Shown one piece after another: positions 1-12,898 of a DNA stretch of 64,000 nt. The stretch is from Allacma fusca (taxonomy: Eukaryota; Arthropoda; Collembola; Symphypleona; Sminthuridae). Positions within the stretch are counted from its first letter, which is position 1; each line of letters opens with the position of its first letter. The stretch covers positions 69,799,067 to 69,863,066 of the forward strand of contig OX359245.1 of assembly GCA_947179485.1 (NCBI GenBank), written 5' to 3'. The position numbers were made by a program, and so were the translations under genes. The notes beneath the pieces are model-generated. The model saw only the letters and a list, made by a program, of their open reading frames with translations. It was not told the DNA's origin and did not search any database.

Positions 1-292
1 TCTCACCTATAATCACACTGGTCAGAGGTAGAAGCGGCCCCACACTGCCTTGTTTAAAATTTTGCTTGTTAAGTCTCATGAGAAAAATGTAGTTTTGAAA
101 GTTGGAAAATATCGTTAAGTGCAATTCAAACATGGTAAAAATCCATAAATACATAATTTTATGCATTCATGGACGCAGACGGCAATCTGAAAATAAAATA
201 TGCATATTTTTTACTACCCCAGTTATAATGGAGGAGGAAATGGAAAGCAAAAATAACAATTTCAAAAAGTATTTCAAAATCTTTATTCAAGG

Positions 293-405
293 TATAAAAT
301 GAAGAATTTTCCTGAAACAAACCCAACACAGTCTGTTTGTTTTTGTCCGTAATTTCCAGCTCAGCTATGAAATTCTCTTTGACCTTCCTGTTCATGGCTC
401 TGTAG
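293..405 (+). pseudogene. broken copy A of the secreted-peptide gene family
   Basis: A TATAAAA box (293-299) is followed 74 bp later by an ATG (367) that opens the same signal-peptide exon seen in intact copies at 5083, 12084 (minus), 12899 and 38553. The reading MKFSLTFLFMAL ends at a TAG (403-405) where the relatives continue with hydrophobic codons. No splice donor or second exon follows. The next bases match the 3' flank of the other copies (5.8 kb, 39.2 kb), so the copy has lost its second exon by internal deletion. Non-functional, clearly a family member. Confidence 0.8.
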
Positions 406-1865
406 AAAAAATCAAAAAAATCAGCAACCCTAGTTTTTAACTATGATCACACTAACTCAAAGTAGGGATGACAACAGGATTAATTATTCGAGTTATTTTC
501 GTTTCGTTATGCAATGTTTTTCAAGAAATGGCTTACCACAATTTTACAGTAAGTTCATATTAATTCATAATTGTGGCAGTTTTGAATGAGTTTCTGAATT
601 AACATATCGGTAAGCACCGTTTTGTAAAACATTTTCGTCTTACACGAGCAGCCTTATGTATATAACATTGCTGAATATCTCAAATCTCTAAACACTGTGA
701 AATGAAGGGACGGCCTCTGCCCCGCAGCATGTTTCAAAATCAGGTTTTTTTAAAGAAAAGTTATGGAGATTTCTATAAAATTCAAAATAATTACAAATAC
801 AAAAGTTAATTCTCGTGAGAAAATTTTATTTGCTTAAGTAGATTGTTTTTTACGAACGAGAACTCCGTTAAAGTGGATTTTTAAAAATAAAATTGATCCA
901 AAAGTATAAGACTTTTTTCCCAATTATAATCCCCCTGTCTGACTTAAAGTATTAACTCTCTTGTGAAAGTTGGCGAAAGGTTTTAAGCACCACAAACAGA
1001 GTGCTGGAAAACCTACTTGCTCATCAGATTACATATTCAATGTAAGAAAATATACTTTCAAAGCAATTTTAACTTAAGTAACTGTTCGGGCATTCGTTTT
1101 GGTAAGTCAAACATTATCGAGAGTGAAAGAAATATTTCCCAAATTGGAAATATCCCAATACCGACATTAAGTAAGTAATTTACCAGTGCTTGTTATTGTT
1201 GACAGTTGTTATTGTTATTGACAGCAATAACAACTTGTTGTAGTGTACTTTTACAATAAAAACCATGAAAATGTCATCATTCAGGCTACAACCCTACTTA
1301 GAATTGCTTTATATGATTTGATATAATTTTGTATTCGTTGCTTTTGCAAACCAGATAGTTCTCTGATTTCCAGCCCTGAGAAAATGTAAACCAATTGGCC
1401 CTCGTAATATTTGCATTAACTTCTTATTAAATACAGGATATTAAATACAGGAGTTTCTTTTTTCCAGAACAACCATTCCCATAGTAAAACATTTTTTTGG
1501 GATGTATGCATATAATGTACATAAATATGTACATACTTTGTAAATACTGTAGATAATATTGAGGCCAAATATAATTAGTCTATACAGCCAACTAACCCAA
1601 AATTATTGAAAAAATACTGTAGTTGAGCTGCTACACGGTCCCAATGAATGAAGCTTGACATGGCTTTGTATTTTCGGCGAAGGCGCTGCCCGTGTATTAC
1701 GTGTATTGCGGAAACTTCTCTCTTCGTTTATACTACAGCAAGCAAGCAATGCTTGCATGCTGGCTGTTTGGATACGCATACAATCCATGCGTGGTAGTAA
1801 TATGTGCACAACGCCTTAACCATATATGTATATAAATTACCTGTTTCGGATGTACCCCGATTTTA

Positions 1866-1970
1866 CTGCCGGCACTCCCAAATAAACGTTTTTTGAAAAT
1901 TTTAAAATGAAGATTTTACTAGTCCCTACAGTTTCCAGTAAAAAAAGCATTTATTTGGGAACGCCGGCAG
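1866..1970. repeat. short hairpin, MITE-like
   Basis: Bases 1866-1888 and 1948-1970 are inverted copies with about 20 of 23 matches, sharing CTGCCGGC and TCCCAAATAAA cores around a 59-bp spacer. A small foldback element or relic; no target duplication could be fixed. Confidence 0.5.
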
Positions 1971-3244
1971 GTACAAAAATAGGAGAAATTTTAAAATTTC
2001 CCATGTAATGTTTTACAACAAATCCAAAGTTTTTATTTTTGGGGTTAGGAAAAAATCATCAGTGGAGTAGATGCTTAGATAAGTAAATCTGAGTTAGTAG
2101 GATTTTCAGTATTGTAATAGTATTTTTAATTACCTTTTAAATAGTACTGGTACTTTGTCCTGGTATTTAAACAAGTCGGAATTGAAATACTTATTTTCAA
2201 ACACAAATATATACATCTGAAGTCAGATTAATACTTTTATTTTATATTGGTAATCGGTATGGTATTCTTAATTTAAAAACAACACCCGGCTTGGGTTTGT
2301 TACACCAGTTTTGTAGATACCATCAACCATGATTTAATATTTGAAATTAATGAGTATAGCTTGTGAATCCATTTATGGTACCAAGCTTTCGATCTCTATC
2401 AGCGCTCGTCTTTATAGAACTAAGTCATGACCAACAATGATATCTATGTTCAAAAAGATAATATGGGAGAGCGGGTAATCTTCCAGTTATTTGTTTACAG
2501 CCCATCAATTTTTTTGCAAATTGTATGAACCCTGTTTTAATAATTGTAACAAGTGGTTGACGAATAATTTAAGTGTGTCAAGTCTTCCATGTCGAACATT
2601 TGTAGATGAGCGGTTGAGTACTCCGGGATAAATTTGGAGAATCCGTAGCTGTTGCAACAGTATATTTAACATTGTAGTGTAGGTTTGTTGTCACACCGAG
2701 TCATTCGGGTAGTCTTTTTTCATGCAAGGGGTACAGCCATGGGGAAAGACGGAATTGACGGGTTCAATGACAACAATGGCATTATCTTGTTCATCCCTTT
2801 ACCATCATGATATATTAATTATTATTTCATCTGATCAGCTTTCAAGACCTTGATTGCTGAATCATCAATAGTTATATTTAAAAATATTTCTGAGAGGAAG
2901 GCATTATCTTATTCAGCTATAAAACATATGTAAGGCTAAATCTGACTTAAGGTCTAAATTGCCACCTCGGAATAAGAGCTATCAGAGGGCAAAGAAGTTA
3001 AGAATGTTCACCCATGCAATTTTAGTTTTTTATACTTTAAGTGTTTTAGATTTTATAAAATTATACATAAAATAATGCACTGTATTTGCAATTAAGATTA
3101 AATTGATGTATGAAATGATTACATGCAAATACCTACATACATGAAAGCCATGTTAAAAATATTTTTTATCCTAGCTTCCATAAACAATCAAAGACCTAAG
3201 TGATGCCAATTAATACTGGGAAAGTTTTTACATAAATATTTTAA

Positions 3245-3385
3245 CATAATTATACTTCCATGAAACTACGTCAACAATTCGCTTGACACACTCTGTTGTA
3301 AAGTTAATTCGATTGTTTTTCGTTGTATTAAATACCACATTCGTGATGACGCAATATGATATTAAAAATTAAGATAAGATATCTG
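3245..3385 (+). repeat. dispersed repeat with GTGATGACGCAAT core
   Basis: About 140 bp containing ATGAAACTACGTCAACAAT and CGTGATGACGCAAT. Related copies lie near 10,765-10,850 (minus), 11,045-11,200 (minus), 13,790-13,940 (plus) and 14,150-14,285 (plus), with a shorter trace near 38,190. Position relative to the peptide genes is not constant, so it is more likely a small transposon or duplication by-product than a promoter. Confidence 0.55.
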
Positions 3386-5016
3386 TAACACGTGGATTTA
3401 ATGCCCTCAGAAAATCGCTGTACTTTGAGGTCTTTTTTGATTCGGTGAGAATTATCGGAATCAGATTTCTGATGAAACCAAAAATTTTTACACATATCCC
3501 GAGTAGAAATTTTGGTCAGTGCACGGTTATTAGTACGTTAAAAATTAACGGCAATTGGTCCGAACAAAGTCCAGTTGTGACGTCCAGCTGAATACAATAT
3601 GTCCGCTTTGACAACGACAGCTGAACGTCACCACCTTGCGAAAATATAACTATAGAAATAACGTCTGGTTTACGCCAAATACTGTCGTTAATGCAACGCA
3701 ATTTAACCTTCCCTGTTCACGTGGGTTGAAATATAATTTACTGATTAAATTCCATCCCAAAAAAATAATTAAATAGTTAGTGCATTTAATATTTCTCTAC
3801 AAGTCCATTCAAAGTTGTCCGCATCATTTTTCTGTCCTTACTCCTGATTCCAAATCTCAATTTCTGCCCACCGATCGTCAAAATGAAACCTGAAAATAAG
3901 AAATATTTTGCTTTTAGATTTAGTTGCAACATAAAGCAAGGCACAACAATTAATTATCTGCATCTTTTAAAAACTTGCAACTAATTATAATATTTGAGGA
4001 CATTATTTCCTTTGAATTCACAATTAAATTATTTATTGTTTATTTGTCCTTCTGCATTAGAAACTATTTGCTGGAAAGAATGTTGATTGTTGGTAGGGAT
4101 GTACTTGATAGTGTTGGCGACACACTATCAGATACTGAATATGTTGAAAATTGTCACAAATTGAAACCCTATAATTATTCCAAATAAATATTAAGGTTTC
4201 CTACCTTTACCCCCTCACCTTACGTTAATAACAGCTAACATTAAGCGTTGCCTTACAGATACATACTTCCTTAATCATAATCATTTAAAAATTACTTACC
4301 TTTGATAAACAAGAACATATTTAGTGTTTACATTCTAATAATAACTATTATAAAACTCGTTGCTTCAAATAATACACACGACTTACACTTTGATATAAAA
4401 TAATAATTTGTTTGCTTACCTGAAATAATTGTCGAAAACAAGTAATAGTTGGCTGTTAGAAGTTACAGGAAAGTAACAGATAAGAGCAAAGTCATTTAAA
4501 CTTCGGACTATACAGCGCTCTCGGCCAGTTTGTAAATACGCATGTGCCGAGTTTATCATGTTTGACCAAAATTTGACATTTCATTAACGACCGGGCTTGA
4601 CGTATGCAATGTGCCTTTAGAAGTCAATTGCTAGGAGGCACTTGTATTTACATCAAGTTTACGTAAATATAACCATTGGTATAGTTGCTGTCGTTATTTG
4701 GCCGGGATTTTGCGTTAACTAAACCTCGTGAGTGTTCTATTGATTAACGTTAGGTCCTGATGTTAAAAGAACGTTGTATTTTTGTTGAGAATTGCGATAA
4801 TATTTGTGATAGTCTCATTGACGCTCATGGGACATCTCATCTGTGACCAAAAATTTGAGCTTAGTCAGTTTAACGTCAACTTACGTCAATTCCAATTTTC
4901 AGACGTAAATCTGACAAGTCATTTCTACTCGGGATACATAGTTACATGTGTGAGCTTTCCGAATGCAGTAATCATTAAATATTAATTTATAAAAAGCACA
5001 TTTCTTCTCTAAGAAG

Positions 5017-5023
5017 TATAAAA
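5017..5023 (+). promoter_or_regulatory. TATA box of peptide gene copy B
   Basis: TATAAAA 66 bp upstream of the ATG at 5083. The same box lies at the same relative place in every copy of the family (293, 12826, 38485 on plus; 12157-12151 on minus), followed by a conserved leader ending TTTCCAGCCCAG. Confidence 0.75.
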
Positions 5024-5082
5024 TGAAGAATTTTCCTGAAGTAAATTCAATGTTGTCTTTGTCCGTAATTTCCAGCCCAGCT

Positions 5083-5496
5083 ATGAAGTTCTCTTCGGCC
5101 TTCCTGTTCGTGGCTTTGTTCGCATTCATTTGTATTGCGGCAGGTAAGATTTGTTACAAGGATTCTAGAAAAATAAGTTGACAATGCTCAACTAATTGAA
5201 AAGTATAATTACGATAATATAGAATTTAGCCCAACCAAGTTTTGTATTGAAAATTGGCTATTGTACTTAAATTACTTTCGCTAGAACTAAGACCTTAATC
5301 CTTGTATTACTAATGTGTCTCGTTTAGATGTAGGAAATGTTTTGTGGGAATTAGGCGTCGAACAGAAATGAATTGATACATGATATTAACAGGTCAAGAT
5401 CCTAATGCAAACGCAAGTTCGGATAGTACCTTCAAAAACGTTCACAAAATAATTGACGTGGCTCATAGGATACACACATGGTTGGATGGCACGTGA
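5083..5496 (+). CDS. small secreted peptide, copy B (helical type)
   Basis: Two exons: 5083-5143 and 5393-5496, with a GTAAGA donor, an acceptor after TTAACAG, and a 249-bp phase-1 intron. Exon 1 encodes a 20-residue signal peptide (MKFSSAFLFVALFAFICIAA). Exon 2 encodes a 33-residue mature peptide starting QD, with a Ser/Asn-rich head and a C-terminal amphipathic stretch (FKNVHKIIDVAHRIHTWLDG). No cysteines. Length, export signal and cationic amphipathic helix resemble linear antimicrobial peptides in general, but I recognise no named family, so the function is inference. The open frame, consensus splice sites and TATA box suggest a working gene. Confidence 0.72.
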
Positions 5497-7150
5497 AGTC
5501 CTACAGAGGATGTGATTGAACTGAATTGTATAGTGGCTAAAAACAAATTGGTGGTGTGAATTCTCACATCATGTGCGATATAACTGTAGTAATTGGACAC
5601 GGTGGAATGAAATATAATTTTTGAGACGAAAGTTTCAAATCAAATTCTAATAAAAAATCGCAAACCAAACCTTTTACGAAATTGTTTTATTAAAGATGTT
5701 TTGTAAAGCAAAATCCAATATTAAATGCTTTCAAAAAATTGAACTAAAACTTGAATGATTTTTGTGGGTTTCAAATAAAATCTATGCGACCGGAAGTAGG
5801 ATTTACAAAATGATTAATTCATTCAAAAAATAAATAATTTCGTTTCGTTACGCAATTGTCTTAAAAAAATTGCTCATCACAAGTTGACAGTAAGTTCATA
5901 TTAATTCATAGTGGTCGCAGTTTTGAGTCTCATTGCACAATGGCTGGAATTCAATAACTATGAACATTTCAATTTTCTACGAAACTCGTGGTAGTGGTTT
6001 TAAAACGTTTTAACTATTTTCTGAATTAACATATCGTTAAGCATTTGTTTGAAAAACATTACCGTCTTACACGCACAGCATTAGATAGCATTGCAGAATA
6101 AGTCAAATCTCTGAACACTGGGTAGAAAAAAAACCCCAGCATGTGTCCAAAATCTGATAGTAAAATCTGAATTTTTTAACAAAACTGATGTATATTTTTA
6201 TAAAATTCCCGATAATCTTGATCCCTGCCGCATATCCAATCTGGGAGTGTAATGGCCATTAATACGTTCCCTCCAGTGTTTTATAACGTGCCGATAAAAG
6301 AATATAAATCCAATGTAATTATAGTGAAACTAAAGAGTAAAAATAACATTGAAATGACAGCATTTGTGTGTAAGTTATTTATCTAGGTTTGAAGTGTTGT
6401 GACGTCAACATGACGTTATAAGAGTACGCTTTTCACCCTACGGCTGCAAACAAAACTACTTTATAAAGGAACTGACGTAATGACGTTTGAGATAAGGATA
6501 GGAGTATAAAGGCAGAAATTATAGTTTAATATATCTGGGGAGGAACCAAAGAATGACTTTATAGGAAAAGTGACTGTATAAGAAGAGACCATGTCAGGCG
6601 AGTCGACTGTACTCGTTTCCCTCATTTTGTAGCATACATTCTTTCGAATTTTCAGAAGTTTGGTACTTTCACATAGCTCAAAATTTCAGAATGCAGGTTC
6701 ACGGAAGTTAGCGAGAAATTTTAAAGACTTGCAAACTTGAAGTAAATTTTTAATTTAGTAAAAAAAATATTTATGCATTAATTTGGTAATGACGTCATAT
6801 TTTATAAATACTGGGATTGTTTTTCTCAAAATTTTCCTAGCGGAACAACTCACTACAGAAATAAAAGTCATTGTTTACTTACTAGACATGTTTCTTGTCA
6901 TCCAAAAGAAAATAACGCGACTGATGGTGTGACATTCAATATATGTTTTGAATTCAATGCAGTAATCAACTTTGAGGAAAGAAACCTCCGAATATTGTAC
7001 ATATATATAGTTACTTATTAAATGCAAAATAAAAGCACTCTGATATTATTCTGAGTAAGACTAAGATACTAGGCTCATCTTACAGTTTACAGCCTTGTTG
7101 TAATTTGTTGAATTTTCAATATAGTGGTTTCCTCTTAATAGCACTACTTT
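5497..7150. other. host non-coding DNA
   Basis: The first 600 bp are the 3' flank shared with other peptide-gene copies (compare 470-700 and 39,170-39,300). The rest shows no domain-bearing frame and no RNA gene that I can identify. Confidence 0.55.
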
Positions 7151-7164
7151 TCTATTGCCACATT
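7151..7164 (+). repeat. target-site duplication of LINE, left copy
   Basis: TCTATTGCCACATT here is repeated exactly at 9447-9460, bracketing the LINE. Confidence 0.85.
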
Positions 7165-9446
7165 GCAATGACCACCTTTATGTCTTAAACTCATTGATTC
7201 AACATGCAATAAATAATAACAAGAAATTATTCTGCCTCTTCGTTGACCTCTCAAAAGCATTTGACTCAATAAGCCGCCAAAAACTATGGACAAGGCTAGA
7301 AAAACTTGAAGTTCCAAACTACCTCCTAGCAAAAATCCAAGAAATTTACCAAAAAGCCAAGGCAAAAGTCAGAACATCTGAAGGATATACACCCCTAATA
7401 AACGTCTTAAAAGGTGTGCTACAAGGGGAAACCCTAAGCCCTACACTGTTCACCCTATACATCGACGAAATTGTAGAGATACTGAACAAATCAAGAGTAA
7501 ACGGTGCCAGAATCCTAGCAATTCAAATTCAAATTCTGATCTACGCAGATGACATCGTTTTGACAGCAAACACACCTGAAGACCTACAAACACAAACTAA
7601 CCTGCTTTGCAACTTTTTTAACAAGAACGACCTTTTAGTCAATCTCGACAAAACAAAAGTAGTCATATTTGGCCAAGGAAGAACACCAAAGAAATACAAG
7701 TGGTATTACAATGGACAACAGATAGAAATCGTCAACACGTACAAATACTTAGGAATCACATTCAATCGAAATGGAAGCTTTAAACATCACTGGACGGAAA
7801 CAAAGAAGAAAGCAAATGCAGCGATTGAAGTGCTTGTTAGTACCCTAAGATCCACCAAGATGCATGACATTAACATAACCCTCAGACTTTTCTATTCACT
7901 TGTCAGCTCCATACCAATGTACGGCTTTGCAATCTGGGGAGGAAGCTACTTAGATGAAATCGAAAACCTCCAGACAGGATTCCTACGACGAATACTAGGA
8001 GTTAGCACCCTTACGCCCGGACACGTCCTGCGCCTGGAGACAGGAGGACAGGCAATGAAGACCATTGGATTAAAAAATATAGCGATTCACATTCACAATT
8101 CCATCCTATCAAACACTGCAACAAAACAAGCCAGAGAATGTCACAAGAATCAATTACTGAACAAACAACACGACAAACTAAATATGATTACACAATGGGA
8201 AGAAATTTTCACAAGTACAGGCCTGTCATCAGAATTCAATTTACTAATTAAAGAACACCATAACGTAAACTGGAAGCGAATCTGGGATCAGATCGACACA
8301 TGTATGAAAAACAGAGACGTTGCGGATATGCAGAAATCAGAGAGCCCCAGCTATAGGCTGCTAAAGACTCATGCAAAACAAGCTGACATCTACCAACAGG
8401 GAATGAGCTGGCCATTAATCAAGTTCGCTCAGAACTTCAGACTCAACAAACCCAGAGTCTGGACACACAGTAGATGCACAAATCTGAACGACATATGGAA
8501 CAAATGGGGTACAAAAGGAGACAAAAGAACGTACTGTGAAAAATGCAAAATAAAACCAGAAACCGTCTTCCACATCATGGCTGAGTGTAAGTACTACGAC
8601 GAACCTAGAACTAAGCACCTAAACGAACTAATCAACCGAATCGGAAATGACATCAGCCAAGAGAACTTCGTCAATAGAATCATGGTGAAAGAAACGCTTA
8701 TGGAAAACATCAGGTATTCATATGCTTTCTGGTGTGATGCAATTCAACTGAGAAATAAAACCGAACAATAACGAGCACCCATTCACGAGGATGAAGGAGA
8801 TGACGAAAATCAATCGACCAATGAATCATCTTCCTGCCTGTTTGAAAGAAGAAGCAAATAGAACCATGACTTTGCTGTACTCATCCATAACGTTGGTACG
8901 AAATGTTAGCCGAAAGGAAGTGCTCGCTCTTCAGCCCTTTGATAGCCTTTCTAAAAAGTACCAACCTTATGGGTGGGTACGAGGTTAGGAGAAAAGATAG
9001 AAATGGGGTCGTTGAAGGGCTGAATAGCGGAAATTGAGATCCACGACCTGGACGCAAAAATGCTTGACATATGTATAGCGTGACTACACAATAAATATAA
9101 TTACTTCTCGACTAAAGGCCAGTACGAGTATCCAAAAGATGTGTAGGTTTTTAATGGCCCTTGTGATAACTGGGAACCTTTTTACCTACTCCAATATTAC
9201 TGAGCTACTACTTTATACTGAAAGAACTTAAATGTTACATTACACTAATGATATTGAAGAATACTTTAACTCGATCATGTCCCCAATTAACGAAATGTTT
9301 TGTAACTCCATAATTTATATTTTTACTTAGAATCTCACGTACTAAATTCTCTCTAAATACTCATAATATTATTAATTTTGTAAATGCAATTGAGCGGTGC
9401 AGGTTGTAAGGGCTAAGGCCAAATCGACCAATAAATTATCTATCTA
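7165..9446 (+). mobile_element. 5'-truncated non-LTR retrotransposon (LINE)
   Basis: A 2.28-kb insertion bounded by an exact 14-bp duplication. It starts in the middle of the reverse-transcriptase frame, as expected when target-primed reverse transcription stops early. It ends with AATAAA (about 9430) and a short ATCT tandem tail instead of poly(A). The exact target duplication and open frame point to a recent insertion. It cannot move by itself because the 5' part, including any endonuclease, is absent. Confidence 0.85.
7167..8771 (+). CDS. reverse transcriptase, C-terminal portion (LINE)
   Basis: About 534 codons, uninterrupted to TAA. The first codons are truncated: bases upstream of 7165 are host target site, so the leading MPH reading is not retroelement sequence. 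Conserved RT blocks are visible: FVDLSKAFD (block A), GVLQGETLSPTLF (block B) and the catalytic YADD (about residue 130 of the frame), followed by a long thumb-like region. Near the C terminus is a CCHC-type cluster (CEKC, then HIMAEC) as in several LINE clades. No endonuclease or RNase H signature seen. Clade not assigned. Confidence 0.85.
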   Translation, partial: NDHLYVLNSLIQHAINNNKKLFCLFVDLSKAFDSISRQKLWTRLEKLEVPNYLLAKIQEIYQKAKAKVRTSEGYTPLINVLKGVLQGETLSPTLFTLYIDEIVEILNKSRVNGARILAIQIQILIYADDIVLTANTPEDLQTQTNLLCNFFNKNDLLVNLDKTKVVIFGQGRTPKKYKWYYNGQQIEIVNTYKYLGITFNRNGSFKHHWTETKKKANAAIEVLVSTLRSTKMHDINITLRLFYSLVSSIPMYGFAIWGGSYLDEIENLQTGFLRRILGVSTLTPGHVLRLETGGQAMKTIGLKNIAIHIHNSILSNTATKQARECHKNQLLNKQHDKLNMITQWEEIFTSTGLSSEFNLLIKEHHNVNWKRIWDQIDTCMKNRDVADMQKSESPSYRLLKTHAKQADIYQQGMSWPLIKFAQNFRLNKPRVWTHSRCTNLNDIWNKWGTKGDKRTYCEKCKIKPETVFHIMAECKYYDEPRTKHLNELINRIGNDISQENFVNRIMVKETLMENIRYSYAFWCDAIQLRNKTEQ

Positions 9447-9460
9447 TCTATTGCCACATT
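9447..9460 (+). repeat. target-site duplication of LINE, right copy
   Basis: Exact copy of 7151-7164, directly after the ATCT tail. Confidence 0.85.
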
Positions 9461-10260
9461 TAATTTTCTCTCGTGATTACATTTACATTATACAGTACAG
9501 TGGAAGGGTAGAGAAGCATTGTCATTGTCAGTTATTTTCCCACCGTATTACAAATTAAATAAAGGGAATACAATGTATAATCTCAGTTAGATTAAACTAT
9601 TTCTATAATGAAGCAATTCTCCCACCAGTAGACTACTTGGGAATTGCTAATAGTGAGAATCCTCACGAGACCTGAAACTCTTTCCGAAAATGTGTCGCAA
9701 TATTGTTAGAAGATGTCTCGCAAACCCAAATTGATGTATCCAGAAGATAAAACTGGTGATTGTTTAGTCCCAAGCTAGTAATGTGTAGTGAAACATAACT
9801 TTAAAATAATAACTCTCTTATTTAGTTAGTAAAGTCAACTCTCTTAAACGACATCAATAAATCTCTGAAAAAGTAACGTTATAAGGGAATGACGTTATAC
9901 AACCCCATAATATAGCTACCGGTTTAATTGATTCGAATTGAATTCGTATCATGTCTCGTTTCATTTAAGTGCCACATACAACACATCAATGCAAAATGAG
10001 AATAAAAAATTAATATTGCTAAATAATACAATTTTCCAAAGCATCACACGAACACACGGCCAAAAACGAAAGTCGAGACCTAATAGAATATTTTCTGATT
10101 CTCGACAGTGCACTTCTCAGACCATTTAAATATGTTTTCAATCAGTACAAAATTTACTTTCGCTTAAACTATCATTTCTTTGCTGGATGCCAAAATAACA
10201 TGTTGTAAATCCGACTTGGGACTGCAAAAATTAGCGTATAATTTCCCATAACGTTTCAAA
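9461..10260. other. host non-coding DNA
   Basis: Only short frames without recognisable domains; nothing supported. Confidence 0.5.
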
Positions 10261-10279
10261 CCTTGAAACTATTATTCGA

Positions 10280-10465
10280 GCTAAGGGTCGACACGGAACG
10301 AATTCTGACCTATCCGCATCCGATCCCGTTTGGTCCGATACTTTTCGGATGCAAAAATGTGCTATCAGATCCGACTGCTGCGGATAACACATTTGTCATA
10401 AACGTATCCGATCCGGAATTTTTGGATGGAATAAACAGTTCATCCGGTTGAATCCACGGATATCA
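10280..10465. repeat. degenerate ATCCG/CGGAT motif island
   Basis: About 185 bp dense in TATCCG, GATCCG and CGGAT on both strands. It creates a spurious open frame at 10,263-10,451. Similar in style, but not in motif, to the other hexamer islands in the window, which are subterminal arrays of hAT-type elements. No terminal repeats identified here. Confidence 0.5.
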
Positions 10466-11779
10466 GAAGTAATTTTTAAATAATTATTCCAGTTGTACTA
10501 AGTAAATTTGTTTTAGAATTTTAGAAGATACACTAATTCTCAATTTGTAACTTCGACAAAAGTAGGATGGTTCTTTTTTTAGGATCCGTCAGAAACCATG
10601 CCATAATCGTTTAGCCGTTGCGCTCGAAAATGCAATAGGTTTACCTGTTCTAGACTTGTTACCACCTTACTAACAGGATAAGAAAACTTTCCCCGAAATC
10701 AGGGGAAACTTCAAACTAGGAAGATTTTCTTATTACACTAAAACCACTTGCCCCAGACATGTCTCATGCTTTCATGTCATTGCGTCATCAAGAATTTATT
10801 GTTTAGTACAACGAAAGACCATTGTTTTTATTTTATAGCAGAAGTTGTAGTGTCAAGTGTAAAATATTTAATAAATACTGCATTCGAAAAACTCATACGT
10901 GCAAACATGTGTACAATATTTTACTTTCATCAAATACATATATCTGATGATAATCAGACCAATCGATTCCTCACTGGCATAATGTCATTGCATTGCAAAT
11001 GCAACTTCGCGACCGCAAAAAATTTAGAGCTTCTATTGAAAATTGCCTTATCTCAAATTTTAATGACATTGCGTCATCATGAATGTGTTGTTAATGCAAC
11101 GAATGACACAATGGATTTTATTTTACAACACAGTGAGTTGGAACTCATGGAAATTGTTGACGTAGTTTCATACAAGTATATTTGTGTTAAAATATTTGTG
11201 TAAAAAATCCCCTTGTAATAATTGCCTTCACCAAGTTGTTCATGAGAACCAGCATAGAAAATATGTGAAATACAGAGCTGGCTGAACTTCAGTTCCGAAC
11301 ATTAAGTTTTTATTTTAAATTCTATCAATTTCGCATTGAGTTGTCTTTCTTAAAATAATTTCTTTTTAACCAAATAATCTTGTTGTCCCCTTATTTCAAA
11401 TCTTATAGGTAATAATTGTAACCTTATAAAAACCATACAAACACCAATCAAATTTTGTAATTTATTTCATATTTTTTATTTCAATCTCTTAAAAATTTCT
11501 AGTATAGGATTTTGGTACACAATATATCCTTAATAAAACGATTTCTTAAAAGCCTTGATTTTTGAACAATTTTTATTACAACGCGATTTAAAACTTTCGT
11601 CGCAAAAATTCTGTTTCACTACAATATGTCCAATTACTACATATATGTATATATGTTTCTACGATTTGTGAATATTCACCACCAATTTGTTTTTAGAAAC
11701 TATACGATAAAGTTTAATCATCTTCTCTAGGGCTTCACCTGTCATCTATCTGGTTGTTCACCCTACGAGCCAAGTCACT

Positions 11780-12084
11780 TTATTTGTGATGGTGTCTGGG
11801 TCTTCCATTCGGTCTCGGCGAATAATTCTCGTCTTGACCTGGTAATATCATACAACACGTTGGTAATATAAGGGTTAAGGTCTTGGTTCGAGTGAAAGTA
11901 ACTTAAGTACTAGCTGTTTTTCAACGCACGGCTTGGTTGGACCACATATTGTATTTGAGTATGCTTTTCAAATAATACAACATTATCGACGTATTTACTT
12001 GGAATGTTTGAAACAAGTCTTACCTGTCGCAGTGCAAATCAAAGCGAACAACGCAACGAACAGAAAGGCCAAGGAGAACTTCAT
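11780..12084 (-). CDS. small secreted peptide, copy C (His/Pro-rich type)
   Basis: Exon 1 is 12084-12024 and exon 2 is 11838-11780; the phase-1 intron (12023-11839) is 185 bp with consensus ends. The TATA box is at 12157-12151. Signal peptide MKFSLAFLFVALFALICTAT, then an 18-residue product QDENYSPRPNGRPRHHHK that ends at TAA. After the TAA the frame stays open for 14 codons to a second stop (about 11,735) and still resembles the amphipathic tail of copies B and F (DLARRVNNQIDDR). Either a genuinely short His/Pro-rich peptide or a truncated one. Function unknown; a secreted, metal-binding or antimicrobial role is possible but unproven. Confidence 0.68.
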
Positions 12085-12898
12085 GACTGGGCTGAAAATT
12101 ACTTGCAAAGATAAATCAGTGTGTTTGTTTCACTCCAAAAAAGTTCGTCTTTTTATACTTCGTAGAGGGAAGAAATGTTGTGCTTTGAATAAATTATTAT
12201 TTAATAAATACAGCATTCGAAACGATTATTAAATTCGTGTATGTTAATGTAATTAGGTACAGAAAAATTTTACTTTCATCAGATATATTAATGAAAATCA
12301 GAAAATTTGTATAAATCCTATCTATCTGAATATCTTTTTGAGATAGTGTCATACATTGCAAGACCAACTGGGACCGGGAAAACAAATGTCAGTTGGATAT
12401 TAAAAATTCTGACGTAATCAAAAAGAACTCAGAATAGAGAAATGTTCTTGGAAATCGAAATCCAGGAACTGCAGATATATGTTATCTCAAGCAATAATAT
12501 TTTATACCGTAAGACATATCTGCGGTACCTGGATTTCAATTCCCGAGCACATTTCCCTATTCTGAGTTTTTCTTGATTACGTGAGAATTTTTCACAACCA
12601 ACTATCAAATTTCTTTCCGGTCCCAGTTGGACTTGCATCGTATGACAGCACCCCATCAAAATATTTAGATAGGTAGAAAGCTATTATAGAAAGTTTCCTG
12701 ATTTTCATGAGAAATCTGATGAAACTAAAGAGTTTCTATACGTAATTACATAGAATATTTTTTCGAATGTTGTATTTATTAAATAATAATTTATTCAAAG
12801 CACAACATTTCCTCCCTCTACGAAGTATAAAAAGACGAACTTTTCTGGAGTGAAACAAACACACTGATTTATCTTTGCAAGTAATTTTCAGCCCAGTC

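Larger units (their letters stand above)
406..4990. other. host non-coding DNA
   Basis: No convincing coding sequence; the open frames here are short, lack domains and many start at TTG. Contents are the 3' flank of peptide copy A (about 410-1000), a small hairpin (1866-1970) and a dispersed repeat copy (3245-3385). Confidence 0.6.

Noticed and set aside
10748-11203. 151-codon frame on the plus strand
   Set aside because: It runs through two copies of a dispersed repeat and into the palindrome arm, with no domain and a TTG or late ATG start; looks accidental.
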